A DNA stretch of 64,000 nt from Glacieibacterium arshaanense. Its GTDB lineage: Bacteria; Pseudomonadota; Alphaproteobacteria; Sphingomonadales; Sphingomonadaceae. The position numbers and the translations under genes were made by a program. Below, piece by piece: positions 34,210 to 43,531 of the stretch. Under the pieces are notes generated by a model. The model ran no database searches. It was not told the DNA's origin and was given only the letters and a program-made list of their open reading frames with translations. Each line of letters starts with the position of its first letter. The stretch's first letter is position 1. The DNA lies in assembly GCF_004681125.1 (NCBI RefSeq), contig NZ_SIHO01000002.1:496001-560000 (forward strand), written 5' to 3'.

Positions 34210-35201
34210 TGCAGCGCGCCGCCCTTCTCAATCTGGCTGCCATGGCAGCAGCGATCGTCGCCGGCATTGCGGCGTACCTGCTTCTGTTTGCAACATTGGT
34301 GCACAAACCGCTGACGCTCGACATTATGGGTGCCTATATCGACCAGAAGCAGCGCATCATGGATGCCACGCCGTCGCCGCGTATCCTGATTCTGGCTGGG
34401 TCGAACGGGCGCTTTTCGCACAGCTGCGCACAGATCACCCAAGACACCGGCATCGCTTGCGCCAATCTGTCGACGACCGCGAGCATTGGCCTGAAGTACC
34501 AGATCGACGCCTATATCGACAGGATGCGACCGGGTGACCTGCTGTACCTGCCGCTCGAATACTACGACCCGGCCTATCCGATGCGCGACGATGTCGGCGA
34601 TGAAGGTGCCTATCTCGTTCATGCGGCGGCGCGGCGGCTGCCGGAAATCTATGGCTGGCGTGGCGTGCTGCGCGCGCTGTTCAGTTTCGACCTGCGCTTT
34701 GCGATTTCAGCGGTCGGTGAAATGCTGCTCGAACGCGCCGGGATCGACCGGCGCACCAATCTGGCCACGATGAACGCGCATGGCGACGAAACCGGCCACA
34801 CCGACGCCAAGGCGCAGGCATATCGGGCGCGCAATGCGGCGTTGCCGAAGCTCAGCGTCTCGAAGCAGAGTTTTGAGGATGCCGATTATTGGTCGAAAGT
34901 CAGCCTGCAACTTGCGCGAGTGCGGGCTCGCGGTGTCATCGTGGTTGGTGGGCTGCCGACGACATTCGATGACACGGAAATTGCCCCCGAAGCGCTGGTG
35001 CTGCTCAGCAGGCACTATGCCGCTGCCGGCGGCTGCCTGCTGGTGCTGCCCAACCGCAGCCTGTATCCGCGGTCGTATTTCTATGATGCCAGCTACCATC
35101 TCACTGAATCGCATCAGCACGCGCACTCGTCGCTGCTGGCACCGCGGCTGGCCGCCGTGCTGAAGGCGGGCGGCTGTCCCCCCGCCGGCGTTGAACCATG
35201 A
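34209..35201 (+). CDS. SGNH-like periplasmic protein, probable acetyltransfer partner of MBOAT
   Basis: A 330-residue protein with one N-terminal signal anchor (residues 7-30). ILAGSNGRFSHSC carries a GSN block with probable nucleophile Ser65, and the C-terminal DASYHLTESHQHAHS region could supply Asp and His of an SGNH triad. This resembles AlgJ/AlgX or WssI-type partners. Overall similarity to named families is low, so the assignment rests on motifs and on its overlap with the MBOAT gene. Confidence 0.68.
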   Translation: MQRAALLNLAAMAAAIVAGIAAYLLLFATLVHKPLTLDIMGAYIDQKQRIMDATPSPRILILAGSNGRFSHSCAQITQDTGIACANLSTTASIGLKYQIDAYIDRMRPGDLLYLPLEYYDPAYPMRDDVGDEGAYLVHAAARRLPEIYGWRGVLRALFSFDLRFAISAVGEMLLERAGIDRRTNLATMNAHGDETGHTDAKAQAYRARNAALPKLSVSKQSFEDADYWSKVSLQLARVRARGVIVVGGLPTTFDDTEIAPEALVLLSRHYAAAGGCLLVLPNRSLYPRSYFYDASYHLTESHQHAHSSLLAPRLAAVLKAGGCPPAGVEP

Positions 35202-36505
35202 AGCTGCAGGTGAAGCGGCTCCTGCAAAACCGGCAGCGGCTGATGGGGTCATTCTGGTCGGTCGTCGAATATGCATGGTATCCGGTGCTGCTGCTGGTTA
35301 CCACGCCGTTCTTCCTGCAGCACCTCGGCGCCGACGGCTATGGCCAATGGGCGCTGCTTTCGGCGACGATCGGCTTTGGCGCCTTCCTCAATATTGGCAC
35401 CGGTGCGGCGACGGTGCGCGCCATCGCGCACGGGATTGCGGCGCGCGACCGCAACGATGTCGAACTGCTGGTGCGCGGCTCGCTGGCGATCGCGCTGGCC
35501 GGCGGGTTGCTGCTCGCTCTGGCGATATTCGCGACGTTCCTCGTCGGCAGCGGGACATTCCTGGTGCGCATGGGCGCGCGCGATGCGGTGCTGCTCACCG
35601 GGGCGACAGCGGCGGCCATCGCGCTCATCGAACAAGTCGAAAACGTCTTCACCTCGACGCTGCGCGGCGGCGAGCGGTTTCGCACCATCGCGACAATCGA
35701 AATGTGGATGCGGTCGCTGCAGATTGGCGCTTCGGTGGCGGCAGTTGCGGTGTTCGGGACGCTGGCGGCGCTTTACACCGCGCTGGTGCTGACCGCACTC
35801 GCGCGGCTGGCGGTGCGTGTCATTGTCGTCGAACGCTGGCTGCAGCTGAAATCGCTGCGACCGAGCCTTGCCGAACATCATGGCATCCTGCGCGATGCCG
35901 GCTGGGGCTGGCTGCAGGGCGTCGGCGGGCTGGCGTTTGGCGTCGCCGACCGCTTCATCATTGGCAGTGCGCTTGGCGCTGCGTCGCTGGCGCACTATGC
36001 CGTCGCGACGCAATTGGCGCAGCCGCTGCATGCCTTCGCCGCCGCAGCCGCCAGCGTGGTGTTTCCCAAGGTCGGCCGCGCGATGGCGCAAGGCGATCCG
36101 GCGCGGGTGCAGCGGTTGATCGTCCGCGGCGTGTTGTTGCTCGGCGCAGCGACCACCGGCATCGCGCTCGTATTGCTAGTGTTCCGGGTACAGATACTGA
36201 CGCTGTGGCTTGGCACCGATGTTGCGGCCGCGGCGGCGCCGACCCTGGGGCTGTTGGCCATCGCCTATTGGTTGCTTTCGCTTGGCGTGTTGCCACATTT
36301 CATTCTACTCGGGCTGGGTCGCATGCGTTTTGTAGCGCTTTCGAACCTGTTTGCCGGGGCGCTGACGCTGGTGGCGATGCTGCTACTGGTCGGGCGGTTC
36401 GGGATTGTCGGTATTGCGACGGCACGGATTATCTATGGTATCGCCCTGCTCATCAATTATGAGCCGTTGCGTCGTTTTTGGAAAACCCATGCCCAGCCTG
36501 TTTGA
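35198..36505 (+). CDS. polysaccharide flippase (Wzx-like, MATE/MOP superfamily)
   Basis: A 435-residue protein with about twelve to fourteen hydrophobic helices. FFLQHLGADGYGQWALLSATIGFGAFLNIGTG is typical of the polysaccharide flippase family. It would flip lipid-linked repeat units to the periplasm for the polymerase. The ATG overlaps the previous stop by four bases, and its 3' end overlaps the FkbM gene. Confidence 0.9.
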   Translation: MKLQVKRLLQNRQRLMGSFWSVVEYAWYPVLLLVTTPFFLQHLGADGYGQWALLSATIGFGAFLNIGTGAATVRAIAHGIAARDRNDVELLVRGSLAIALAGGLLLALAIFATFLVGSGTFLVRMGARDAVLLTGATAAAIALIEQVENVFTSTLRGGERFRTIATIEMWMRSLQIGASVAAVAVFGTLAALYTALVLTALARLAVRVIVVERWLQLKSLRPSLAEHHGILRDAGWGWLQGVGGLAFGVADRFIIGSALGAASLAHYAVATQLAQPLHAFAAAAASVVFPKVGRAMAQGDPARVQRLIVRGVLLLGAATTGIALVLLVFRVQILTLWLGTDVAAAAAPTLGLLAIAYWLLSLGVLPHFILLGLGRMRFVALSNLFAGALTLVAMLLLVGRFGIVGIATARIIYGIALLINYEPLRRFWKTHAQPV

Positions 36506-37301
36506 CAATGTCCTCGCCCTGCTGCGCTACAAGGCTTCGCTGCTAAGCGTGCCCCGTGCCATACCCCGCGTGATCCAGACCGAAACCAACGGCTATGTGT
36601 TGCTTGTCCGCGCCAACGAGGAAGTCGGGCGCGCTATCCATTTCGTCGGCAATTTCGAAATCGACGAAACCGCGTTCCTGCGCTCGGTGCTGCGTCCCGA
36701 TTCCGTCTGCATCGATATCGGCGCCAACGTCGGCTATTTCACCATGCTGATGGCGCAAATCGCCACCAATGGCAGCGTTCATGCGTTCGAGCCGTTGCCG
36801 CTCAATGCCGCGTTGCTGACCGCCAGTGCCGAACTCAACCGCTTCGAAAACATCCAGCTCAACCAGTGCGCGGTGGGCGGCGAGGACGGCACGGTGAGCT
36901 TCGCGCAGGCCGAAGACAGCGCCTATTCGTCGATCCGCGACACCAACCGCAAGTCGCTGGCGCGCATGCTGACGGTGCCGATTGTCCGCCTCGACAGCTA
37001 TGCAGCGCAGCATGGGCTGGCGCGGATCGATGTGCTCAAGGCCGATGTCGAGGGCGCCGAGGGCATGATCCTGGCCGGCGCGACGGGGCTGCTCGGTGAT
37101 CCGGCGCGGCGGCCGCGCGTGATGATGATCGAACTGTACGAGCCCAGTCTCGCCATTTTCGACACCTCGATCGCGCAGGTCATGACGTCGCTGGCAGGCT
37201 ATGGCTATGTGCCGCATGTCATTGGCGCGGGCGGAGCGTTGCGGCCCTATGACCGCGACCGTGATGTCCACAAATACAATATCGTGTTTCAGGTGGCGTA
37301 A
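36489..37301 (+). CDS. FkbM-family SAM-dependent methyltransferase (first copy)
   Basis: A 270-residue class I methyltransferase. VCIDIGANVGYFTMLMAQ is the SAM loop, VHAFEPLPLNAALL follows, and LKADVEGAEGMILAGA is the FkbM-type motif. ATG 36489 lies within the flippase end. It probably O-methylates a sugar of the polymer. The next gene is a diverged paralogue. Confidence 0.9.
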   Translation: MPSLFDNVLALLRYKASLLSVPRAIPRVIQTETNGYVLLVRANEEVGRAIHFVGNFEIDETAFLRSVLRPDSVCIDIGANVGYFTMLMAQIATNGSVHAFEPLPLNAALLTASAELNRFENIQLNQCAVGGEDGTVSFAQAEDSAYSSIRDTNRKSLARMLTVPIVRLDSYAAQHGLARIDVLKADVEGAEGMILAGATGLLGDPARRPRVMMIELYEPSLAIFDTSIAQVMTSLAGYGYVPHVIGAGGALRPYDRDRDVHKYNIVFQVA

Positions 37302-38029
37302 TGGTGAAGCGTATTGTCAAATCGGCGTTTCTGGGGGCCGGGCTCGAGCTGCGCCGTCATAACCCGGCGTATTCGCCCGACGCGCAGCTTGCCAATGTGC
37401 TCAAGCGCCAGAGTATCGACGTGCTGTTCGATGTCGGTGCCAACATCGGCCAATATGGCGGGCTGGTCCGCAAGCTCGGTTATGACGGGTCCATCGTGTC
37501 GTTCGAGCCGCTGGCCGCTGCGCACGCCACGCTGACGGCCGCGAGCGCCGGCGACCGCAACTGGCATGTCGCGCCGCGCGGCGCCATCGGCGCCGAAGAC
37601 GGCGAGGTGATGATCAACGTTGCGGGCAATTCGGTCAGCAGTTCGGTGCTGCCGATGCTCGACAGCCATGGCGATGCGGCACCTGATTCACGCTATACCG
37701 GGCAGGAAGCGGTGCCGCTGGCCCGGCTCGACAGCATCGCCCCCACATGGCTGCAGCCTGCGTCGCAGTTGTTCCTGAAGATCGATACGCAGGGCTTTGA
37801 AGGTGCAGTGCTCGACGGTGCATCCGAGACGCTGGCGCGGGCGCGCGGCGTCCAGCTCGAACTGTCGCTGACCCCGCTGTATCAGGACCAGCTGCTCGCG
37901 GAAGCCATGATGGCACGGCTGCGCAGCGCCGGCTTCGCGCCATGGACGCTGTGGCAGGGCTTCGCCGATGCAGCGAGTGGCCGGCTGCTGCAGATCGACG
38001 CCATCTTCGTGCGCGAGGATGCGGCTTGA
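37301..38029 (+). CDS. FkbM-family SAM-dependent methyltransferase (second copy)
   Basis: A 242-residue protein with VLFDVGANIGQYGGLVRKLGY, IVSFEPLAAAHATL and LKIDTQGFEGAVLDGA. Its ATG shares the last base of the preceding stop. It is only distantly similar to its neighbour, so the pair are more likely enzymes with different sugar positions than a recent duplication. Confidence 0.9.
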   Translation: MVKRIVKSAFLGAGLELRRHNPAYSPDAQLANVLKRQSIDVLFDVGANIGQYGGLVRKLGYDGSIVSFEPLAAAHATLTAASAGDRNWHVAPRGAIGAEDGEVMINVAGNSVSSSVLPMLDSHGDAAPDSRYTGQEAVPLARLDSIAPTWLQPASQLFLKIDTQGFEGAVLDGASETLARARGVQLELSLTPLYQDQLLAEAMMARLRSAGFAPWTLWQGFADAASGRLLQIDAIFVREDAA

Positions 38030-38859
38030 GCGATTCCGCCGCCCCACCAGTGCGAGCGCCGTTGCCGGTGATTTCCATCGTGACGATTTCGTTCAACCAG
38101 GCGCGGTTTCTGCCTGCAGCCATCGACTCGATTGTCGGGCAGGACTATCCGGGGCTCGACTATATCGTCGTCGATCCGGGCTCGACCGATGGCAGCCGTG
38201 AGATCATCGCAAGCTACGGCGACCGCATCGCGACGGTGCTGCTCGACCCCGACAAAGGCCCCGCCGACGGGCTCAACAAGGGCTTTGCGGCGGCGTGCGG
38301 CGACATTTTCGGCTATATCAACGCCGATGACCTGTTGCTGCCCGGCGCACTGGCGCGCGTTGCCGCTGCTTTCGCCGACCCCGCGGTCGATGTCGTGCTC
38401 GGCAATGGCGTCATCATCGATGACCATGATCGACAGCTCCGCACCGCGCAGTCGAGCCGCTTCAGCCGCGGCGCCTATGGACACGGCGCGATGACCTTCA
38501 TCCAGCAGGGCTGCTTTTTCCGCGCCACGGCGTTTGCGCGCGCCGGCGGCTTCAATATCGCCAACCGCACCTGCTGGGATGCTGAATTGCTGATCGACAT
38601 GGCGCTGGCCGGCGCCCGCATCGTCAACATACCTGACCGGCTCGGGGCGTTCCGGCTGTACGGCGATACAATCACCGGCAGCGGGCGCTTGGCGGAAGCG
38701 ATGCGCATCGATGTTGCGCGGATTGCCGCCAAGGCGCTCGGCCGGCCGCCAAGGCTTGGCGACGGCGTGCTGGCACGGCTGTACCTGCTGGCGCGACGGC
38801 TGGGGAATCCACAAGCGACGCTCGACGGGGCGCGTGCGCGGTTGCAGCAGCGGCGATAA
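38026..38859 (+). CDS. glycosyltransferase family 2
   Basis: A 277-residue GT-A enzyme: ISIVTISFNQARFLPAAIDSIVGQDYPGLDYIVVDPGSTDG at the N-terminus, the DxD-like YINADDLLLPG, and FFRATAFARAGGFN. The TTG start at 38026 overlaps the previous stop and is preceded by GAGG seven bases upstream; no ATG is suitably placed. It adds one sugar during repeat-unit assembly; donor and acceptor cannot be inferred. Confidence 0.9.
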   Translation: MSDSAAPPVRAPLPVISIVTISFNQARFLPAAIDSIVGQDYPGLDYIVVDPGSTDGSREIIASYGDRIATVLLDPDKGPADGLNKGFAAACGDIFGYINADDLLLPGALARVAAAFADPAVDVVLGNGVIIDDHDRQLRTAQSSRFSRGAYGHGAMTFIQQGCFFRATAFARAGGFNIANRTCWDAELLIDMALAGARIVNIPDRLGAFRLYGDTITGSGRLAEAMRIDVARIAAKALGRPPRLGDGVLARLYLLARRLGNPQATLDGARARLQQRR

Positions 38860-40295
38860 TGGGCCTGCTACTCATCCTCGCCTATGTCTGCTTCGCGTTC
38901 TGGCTGGCCGCCATGCGCCCCGAACGCGCGCTGCTGGCGATGGTGTTCCTGATCCCCTGGGGTGGGCTCTACACCGACTTCGGGCTCTGGGTGAACGCCT
39001 ATCAGATCATGATGCTGGCGCTACTGCTGTGCACCTTCGCGCGGTCGCTGCAGCCGGGCTGGACAGGGGTGCCGATGGCGGCCGGGCGGCTGCTGGCGGC
39101 GCTGTTGTTCTGGGCACTACTGACCTCATTGCTGCAAGTGGCGCGGGTGCCCGATGTGGCGCTCAACACGACAGGGCTGCGCGGTCCGACGGCGCGCGCC
39201 ATCATCCAGATGGCGATGTACACGTTTTCGATGAGCCCGATGCTGCTGGTGGTGCTGTGGGCGCGCAGTACCGATATGATAGCTGCGATGGCGCGGACCT
39301 ATGTGCTGTCGGCGCTGGTCCTCGCGGTCATCGGCTGGATGCAACTGGTGGTCTGGGTCGGGACCGGAACCAACCCGATGCCCATCGGATTTTTCAACAA
39401 CTGGGCCGGCGGCCATGTCGTGCTGAGCGAAGGCGTCGTCCAGTTCGGCAAGATCAACGTCTTCCGGATGAATTCGTTTGCCGGCGAGCCGCGCACGCTC
39501 GGCGGTGCGATGGTCTATGCGATGCTGATCATCCAGGCGGTGGGGGCGATATCGAAGGCGGTGTCGCGGCGCAAGCTGATCGCACTTTGGTTCTTTCTGG
39601 CGCTGTCGACGCTGGCGACGCTGTCGACCTCGGCGTTGCTCATCTGGGCACTCGGCAGCATCGTGCAATTCCCGCTGGCACGGCTGTTCGGGGTGCGGCT
39701 GCGCATTTCGGGCGCGCGCATCGCCTTGATGATCGGCGCGGTGATATTGCCGTTCGCGCTGACCGCGGCGGCCATCGAAGCCAGCGGTTTTCCGATTTTC
39801 GACCTGCTGGCGCAGCGCACCATCGAACGCATCGATGCCAGCGGCGCGGTCGAGGATTTTGATCTGGCGATCATCAGCTATTTTCAGGCGCACCCGCTCG
39901 ATTCAATTGCCGGTGTGGGCCTGGGCAACGCGCATCTTTATGCACAGCGCTATATCGATCCAGAGTTCCAATGGTATGCGCTGGGCGGCGTCTTCACCGC
40001 CAAGACGCAGTATCTGCGGCTGATTTCCGAAATCGGCTTCATCGGGCTCGGGCTGTTCCTGCTCTGGTATCTGGTGCTGCTGATCGATGGCGCCGTGGCC
40101 ATCCGCCGGATTCCGGCACTGGCGCCGGTGGTGCCCATGGCGGCGATGACCATCGTCATCTTTTTCGCCAGCGCGCAGTTCATTGGCGAATTCTACCATA
40201 TGGCAGGCATGCTGGCGGCGCTGTGCGCGGTCGCCAATCGAACCCGCACATCGCCGCCCCATCTTGCCGCATTGGCCGGCACGCCGGCGCGATGA
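38859..40295 (+). CDS. O-antigen/exopolysaccharide polymerase-like membrane protein (Wzy-type)
   Basis: A 478-residue protein with about ten to twelve hydrophobic helices and one large periplasmic loop region (about residues 320-380) containing SIAGVGLGNAHLY, as in the Wzy/O-antigen ligase superfamily. Its ATG overlaps the preceding stop, and its own stop overlaps the next ATG. With a flippase and Wzz-like protein in the same run, polymerase is the best reading, but ligase cannot be excluded. Confidence 0.8.
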   Translation: MGLLLILAYVCFAFWLAAMRPERALLAMVFLIPWGGLYTDFGLWVNAYQIMMLALLLCTFARSLQPGWTGVPMAAGRLLAALLFWALLTSLLQVARVPDVALNTTGLRGPTARAIIQMAMYTFSMSPMLLVVLWARSTDMIAAMARTYVLSALVLAVIGWMQLVVWVGTGTNPMPIGFFNNWAGGHVVLSEGVVQFGKINVFRMNSFAGEPRTLGGAMVYAMLIIQAVGAISKAVSRRKLIALWFFLALSTLATLSTSALLIWALGSIVQFPLARLFGVRLRISGARIALMIGAVILPFALTAAAIEASGFPIFDLLAQRTIERIDASGAVEDFDLAIISYFQAHPLDSIAGVGLGNAHLYAQRYIDPEFQWYALGGVFTAKTQYLRLISEIGFIGLGLFLLWYLVLLIDGAVAIRRIPALAPVVPMAAMTIVIFFASAQFIGEFYHMAGMLAALCAVANRTRTSPPHLAALAGTPAR

Positions 40296-41464
40296 CCGAT
40301 ATCGTTGCCGTCCACACTGTCGGCAGTCTGTCGGCCCGCGCCGGCGGCGTTGCGCGCGCCGTGGCGGCACTGGCGACGGCCCTGACCGAAACCGATGTTG
40401 CGGTCGAACTGGTCAGCGGCAGCGCTGCCGATGACGGGGCGCTGGTGCTGCCGCCGCCGGCGTTGCTGGCGCCGCGCTTCGTGTCGACTTTACGGGGACC
40501 GCTGCTAACCCGCTATCCCGGCATGGCGGCGGCGATTGCGGCGGCCGCTACCGCGCACCCCGGAAAGGTGCCGATTATCCATGACAACGGCATCTGGGCG
40601 CCGTCGAACATCGCGGTGTATAGCGCCGTTGCGGCGCAGCGCCTTCGCTATGTCATCAGCCCGCACGGCATGCTCGAGCCCTGGGCGATGGCCTATCACG
40701 CCGGCCGCAAGAAGCTGGCGTGGTGGGCCTATCAGCGCCGCGCGCTGGCCGGTGCGGCGGGACTTCTGGCGACCGCCGAGCCCGAGCGCACAGCAATCCG
40801 CAAGCTGTTCCCCCGCACGCCGATTGCGGTGATTGCCAATGGTATCGATTGCCCGGTGCTGCCGCCCGCCACCGATCCGGCGTCGAAAACCGTGCTGTTC
40901 TTGTCGCGGCTGCACCCGAAGAAGAATCTAATTGGCCTGCTCGATGCCTGGGCGACAATCTGCGCGACACCGCAGTTTGCCGGCTGGAACCTCGAAATCG
41001 CCGGCCCCGACGAAGGCGGCCACCGCGCGGAAGTCGAACGCCATGTCGCGCGGCTCGGGCTGGACGCGCGGGTGAACTTCACCGGCCATGTCGAGGATGC
41101 CGACAAGCCCGCGCTGTTCAAGCGTGCGGCAGTATTCATCCTGCCGAGTTTTTCCGAAAACTTCGGAATTGTTGTTACCGAAGCGCTGGCGGCAGGGCTG
41201 CCGGTTATCGCCACGCACGGCACGCCCTGGGCCGAACTGCCCGAGCAGCGTTGCGGCTGGTGGGTGGCGCCGACACCGGCGGCGCTCGCCGATGCCATGC
41301 AGGCGGCGCTGGCGCTGGACCCGGCGGCGCGGCGGGCAATGGGCGAACGCGGCCATGGCTGGGTGGCTGCGCGCTTTGGCTGGGACAAGATTGCGGCTGC
41401 GACCGCTTCATTCTATCGCTGGCTCGAACATGGCGGCAGGGAGCCCGATTTTGTCGACGTCTGA
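40292..41464 (+). CDS. glycosyltransferase family 4
   Basis: A 390-residue GT-B enzyme. ARAGGVARAVAALATAL lies at the N-terminal nucleotide loop, followed by SPHGMLEPWAM, FLSRLHPKKNLIGLLDAW and the EX7E motif ENFGIVVTEALAAGLPVIA. ATGA overlaps with the upstream gene, and a TTG-started gene begins within its last codons. WcaI/WcaL-like activity is possible. Confidence 0.92.
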   Translation: MTDIVAVHTVGSLSARAGGVARAVAALATALTETDVAVELVSGSAADDGALVLPPPALLAPRFVSTLRGPLLTRYPGMAAAIAAAATAHPGKVPIIHDNGIWAPSNIAVYSAVAAQRLRYVISPHGMLEPWAMAYHAGRKKLAWWAYQRRALAGAAGLLATAEPERTAIRKLFPRTPIAVIANGIDCPVLPPATDPASKTVLFLSRLHPKKNLIGLLDAWATICATPQFAGWNLEIAGPDEGGHRAEVERHVARLGLDARVNFTGHVEDADKPALFKRAAVFILPSFSENFGIVVTEALAAGLPVIATHGTPWAELPEQRCGWWVAPTPAALADAMQAALALDPAARRAMGERGHGWVAARFGWDKIAAATASFYRWLEHGGREPDFVDV

Positions 41465-42008
41465 ACGTGTGCCGCGGACGCTGGTGGTGCTGTCGGCGGG
41501 CAACAAGCTGGCGCGGCTGCTGTGGGCGGTGGTCTATGTGCTGCTGTATCGCCCGTCGCCCCGGCCACTGCACGGCTGGCGCCGGCTGCTGCTGCGGCTG
41601 TTTGGCGCGCGCATCGGCGCCGGCGTGCATCCGTATCCGCGCGCGCGCATCTGGGCGCCGTGGAATCTGGTTATGGAGCCGGGGTCGGGCCTTGCCGATG
41701 ATGTCGATTGCTACAGCGTGGCGCTGATCCATATCGGCCGCGAAGCCACCGTCAGCCAGTACAGCTATCTGTGCACCGCCAGCCATGATCCCGATGTGCC
41801 GGGGCTTCCGCTCGTCGCCGCGCCGATCCGCATCGGCGACCGCGCCTGGGTCGGCGCCGATGTGTTCGTCGCACCCGGCGTCAGCATCGCCGAAGGTGCG
41901 GTGGTCGGGGCGCGCTCGACGGTGCTCGGTAACGTCGGCACCGGCGAAATCGTCGGCGGCACGCCGGCGCGCTTCATCCGCCGTCGCGCTGATGCGGGCT
42001 GGCGCTGA
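41451..42008 (+). CDS. WcaF-like left-handed beta-helix acetyltransferase
   Basis: A 185-residue hexapeptide-repeat protein similar to colanic acid acetyltransferase WcaF. GARIGAGVHPYPRARIWAPWNL, YSYLCTASHD and IRIGDRAWVGADVFVAPGVSIAEGAVVGARSTV show repeats with the acetyl-CoA-binding pattern. The TTG at 41451 has AGGGAG seven bases upstream and no better ATG exists, so coupling with the GT4 gene is likely. Confidence 0.88.
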   Translation: MSTSERVPRTLVVLSAGNKLARLLWAVVYVLLYRPSPRPLHGWRRLLLRLFGARIGAGVHPYPRARIWAPWNLVMEPGSGLADDVDCYSVALIHIGREATVSQYSYLCTASHDPDVPGLPLVAAPIRIGDRAWVGADVFVAPGVSIAEGAVVGARSTVLGNVGTGEIVGGTPARFIRRRADAGWR

Positions 42009-42012
42009 CGCC

Positions 42013-42894
42013 ATGGCCAGCCTGACCGTCATCATTCTGGCGCACAACGAGGCGCGCCACATCGCCCGCGCCATCGCCAGCGTCGCCGGCGTGGCGCAGC
42101 GCATCGTCGTTGTCGACAGCGGCTCGGATGACGGCACTCGCGACATCGCCGCCGCGCACGGTGCCGATGTGCTGCAGAACCCGTGGATCAACTATGCGAC
42201 GCAGTTCAACTGGGCGATCGACCATGCGGGCGCGACGACCGACTGGATCATGCGGCTCGATGCCGATGAAATCGTCACTCCCGAATTGGCCGCGACGCTG
42301 GCCGGGCTCGACGCGCAAGCCGCCACCGGGCTGACCGTCAACCGCCAGATCCATTTCCTCGGGCGCTGGATCCGCTGGGGCGGCATCTATCCGGTGCGCG
42401 TGCTGCGCGTCTGGCGGACCGGGCGCGGGCGCTGCGAGGATCGCTGGATGGATGAACATATCCTCGTCGATGGTGCGGTGACGCATGTCGATGGCGATAT
42501 CGCCGACATCAACCTCAATTCGGTGACGTGGTGGACGCAGAAGCACAACGGCTATGCGACGCGCGAAGCCATCGACGAACTGCTGCGCGAAACCCGCGTC
42601 GATTCGGCGGCGGCGGGCGACATCGGCCGGCAGGCCGGGGTCAAGCGCTGGGTCAAGCGCAACGTCTATGCGCATCTGCCGCTCGGCGGGCGGGCGTTTG
42701 CCTATTTCATCTATCGCTACTTCATCCTGCTCGGCTTTCTCGATGGCTGGCAGGGGCTGGCGTTCCACGGCCTGCAGGGCGGCTGGTACCGCTTTCTGGT
42801 CGATGTGAAGGTCTATGAAATCCGCGGGCTCATGCGTAGTCGGGGCGCCAGCCTCGCCGAAGTGGTCGCGGCAGAATATGGGCACAGGATCTGA
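42013..42894 (+). CDS. glycosyltransferase family 2 (LPS core/WaaE-like)
   Basis: A 293-residue GT-A enzyme. LTVIILAHNEARHIARAIASV, VVDSGSDDGTRDIA, WIMRLDADEIVTPEL and the WMDEHILVDGAVTHVDGDI segment resemble WaaE/KdtX-type transferases. ATG 42013 is used; an ATG at 41992 overlaps the previous gene. A hydrophobic C-terminal stretch (FIYRYFILLGFLDGWQG) could lie on the membrane. Confidence 0.9.
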   Translation: MASLTVIILAHNEARHIARAIASVAGVAQRIVVVDSGSDDGTRDIAAAHGADVLQNPWINYATQFNWAIDHAGATTDWIMRLDADEIVTPELAATLAGLDAQAATGLTVNRQIHFLGRWIRWGGIYPVRVLRVWRTGRGRCEDRWMDEHILVDGAVTHVDGDIADINLNSVTWWTQKHNGYATREAIDELLRETRVDSAAAGDIGRQAGVKRWVKRNVYAHLPLGGRAFAYFIYRYFILLGFLDGWQGLAFHGLQGGWYRFLVDVKVYEIRGLMRSRGASLAEVVAAEYGHRI

Positions 42895-43526
42895 TGGCGA
42901 CCGAATCCACCTCGATCAGCGGCTATAATTATTACGGCGACGACGCCGATGCGAGCCATGACTATCTGCTGCCGACGGTGCTGCGGCTGCTCGGGCCGCC
43001 GGCGGGCGATGCGCGGCTGTTCGACCTCGGTTGCGGCAATGGCACCGTCGGCGCGCAATGCGCGACACACGGCTGGAAAGTCAGCGGTGTCGATGTCTCG
43101 ACCGACGGCATTGCCAACGCACAGCGGCGCTTCCCCGAGCTCGATCTGCACTATGGCTCGGCATATGATGACCTCGCCGCGAAGTTCGGCAAGTTCAATC
43201 GCGTCATCAGCCTCGAAGTCGTCGAGCATGTCTATGCGCCGCGCGACTGGGCGCGGACGCTGTTCAACCTGACCGCGCCGGGCGGCACGGCGGTCGTGTC
43301 GACGCCCTATCATGGCTACCTCAAGAATCTGGCGATTGCGCTGACGAACGGCTTCGACACGCATTTCACCGCGCTGTGGGACCACGGCCATATCAAATTC
43401 TGGTCACGCGCGACGTTGACGGCATTGCTCGAAGAGGCGGGATTCAGCGTTACCGGTTTTGCCCGCGTCGGTCGGATACCGGCGCTCGCCAAATCGATGA
43501 TTCTGGTGGCGCAGCGCCCCGCCTGA
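42894..43526 (+). CDS. class I SAM-dependent methyltransferase
   Basis: A 210-residue Methyltransf_11/23-type protein. LFDLGCGNGTVGAQCATHGWKVSGVDVS is the SAM site and VISLEVVEHVYAPRDWAR follows. The N-terminal YNYYGDDADASHDYLLP is common in polysaccharide-cluster methyltransferases. Its ATG overlaps the preceding stop. It is the last plus-strand gene of the cluster and converges on a glycosyltransferase gene. Confidence 0.9.
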   Translation: MATESTSISGYNYYGDDADASHDYLLPTVLRLLGPPAGDARLFDLGCGNGTVGAQCATHGWKVSGVDVSTDGIANAQRRFPELDLHYGSAYDDLAAKFGKFNRVISLEVVEHVYAPRDWARTLFNLTAPGGTAVVSTPYHGYLKNLAIALTNGFDTHFTALWDHGHIKFWSRATLTALLEEAGFSVTGFARVGRIPALAKSMILVAQRPA

Positions 43527-43531
43527 GCGCG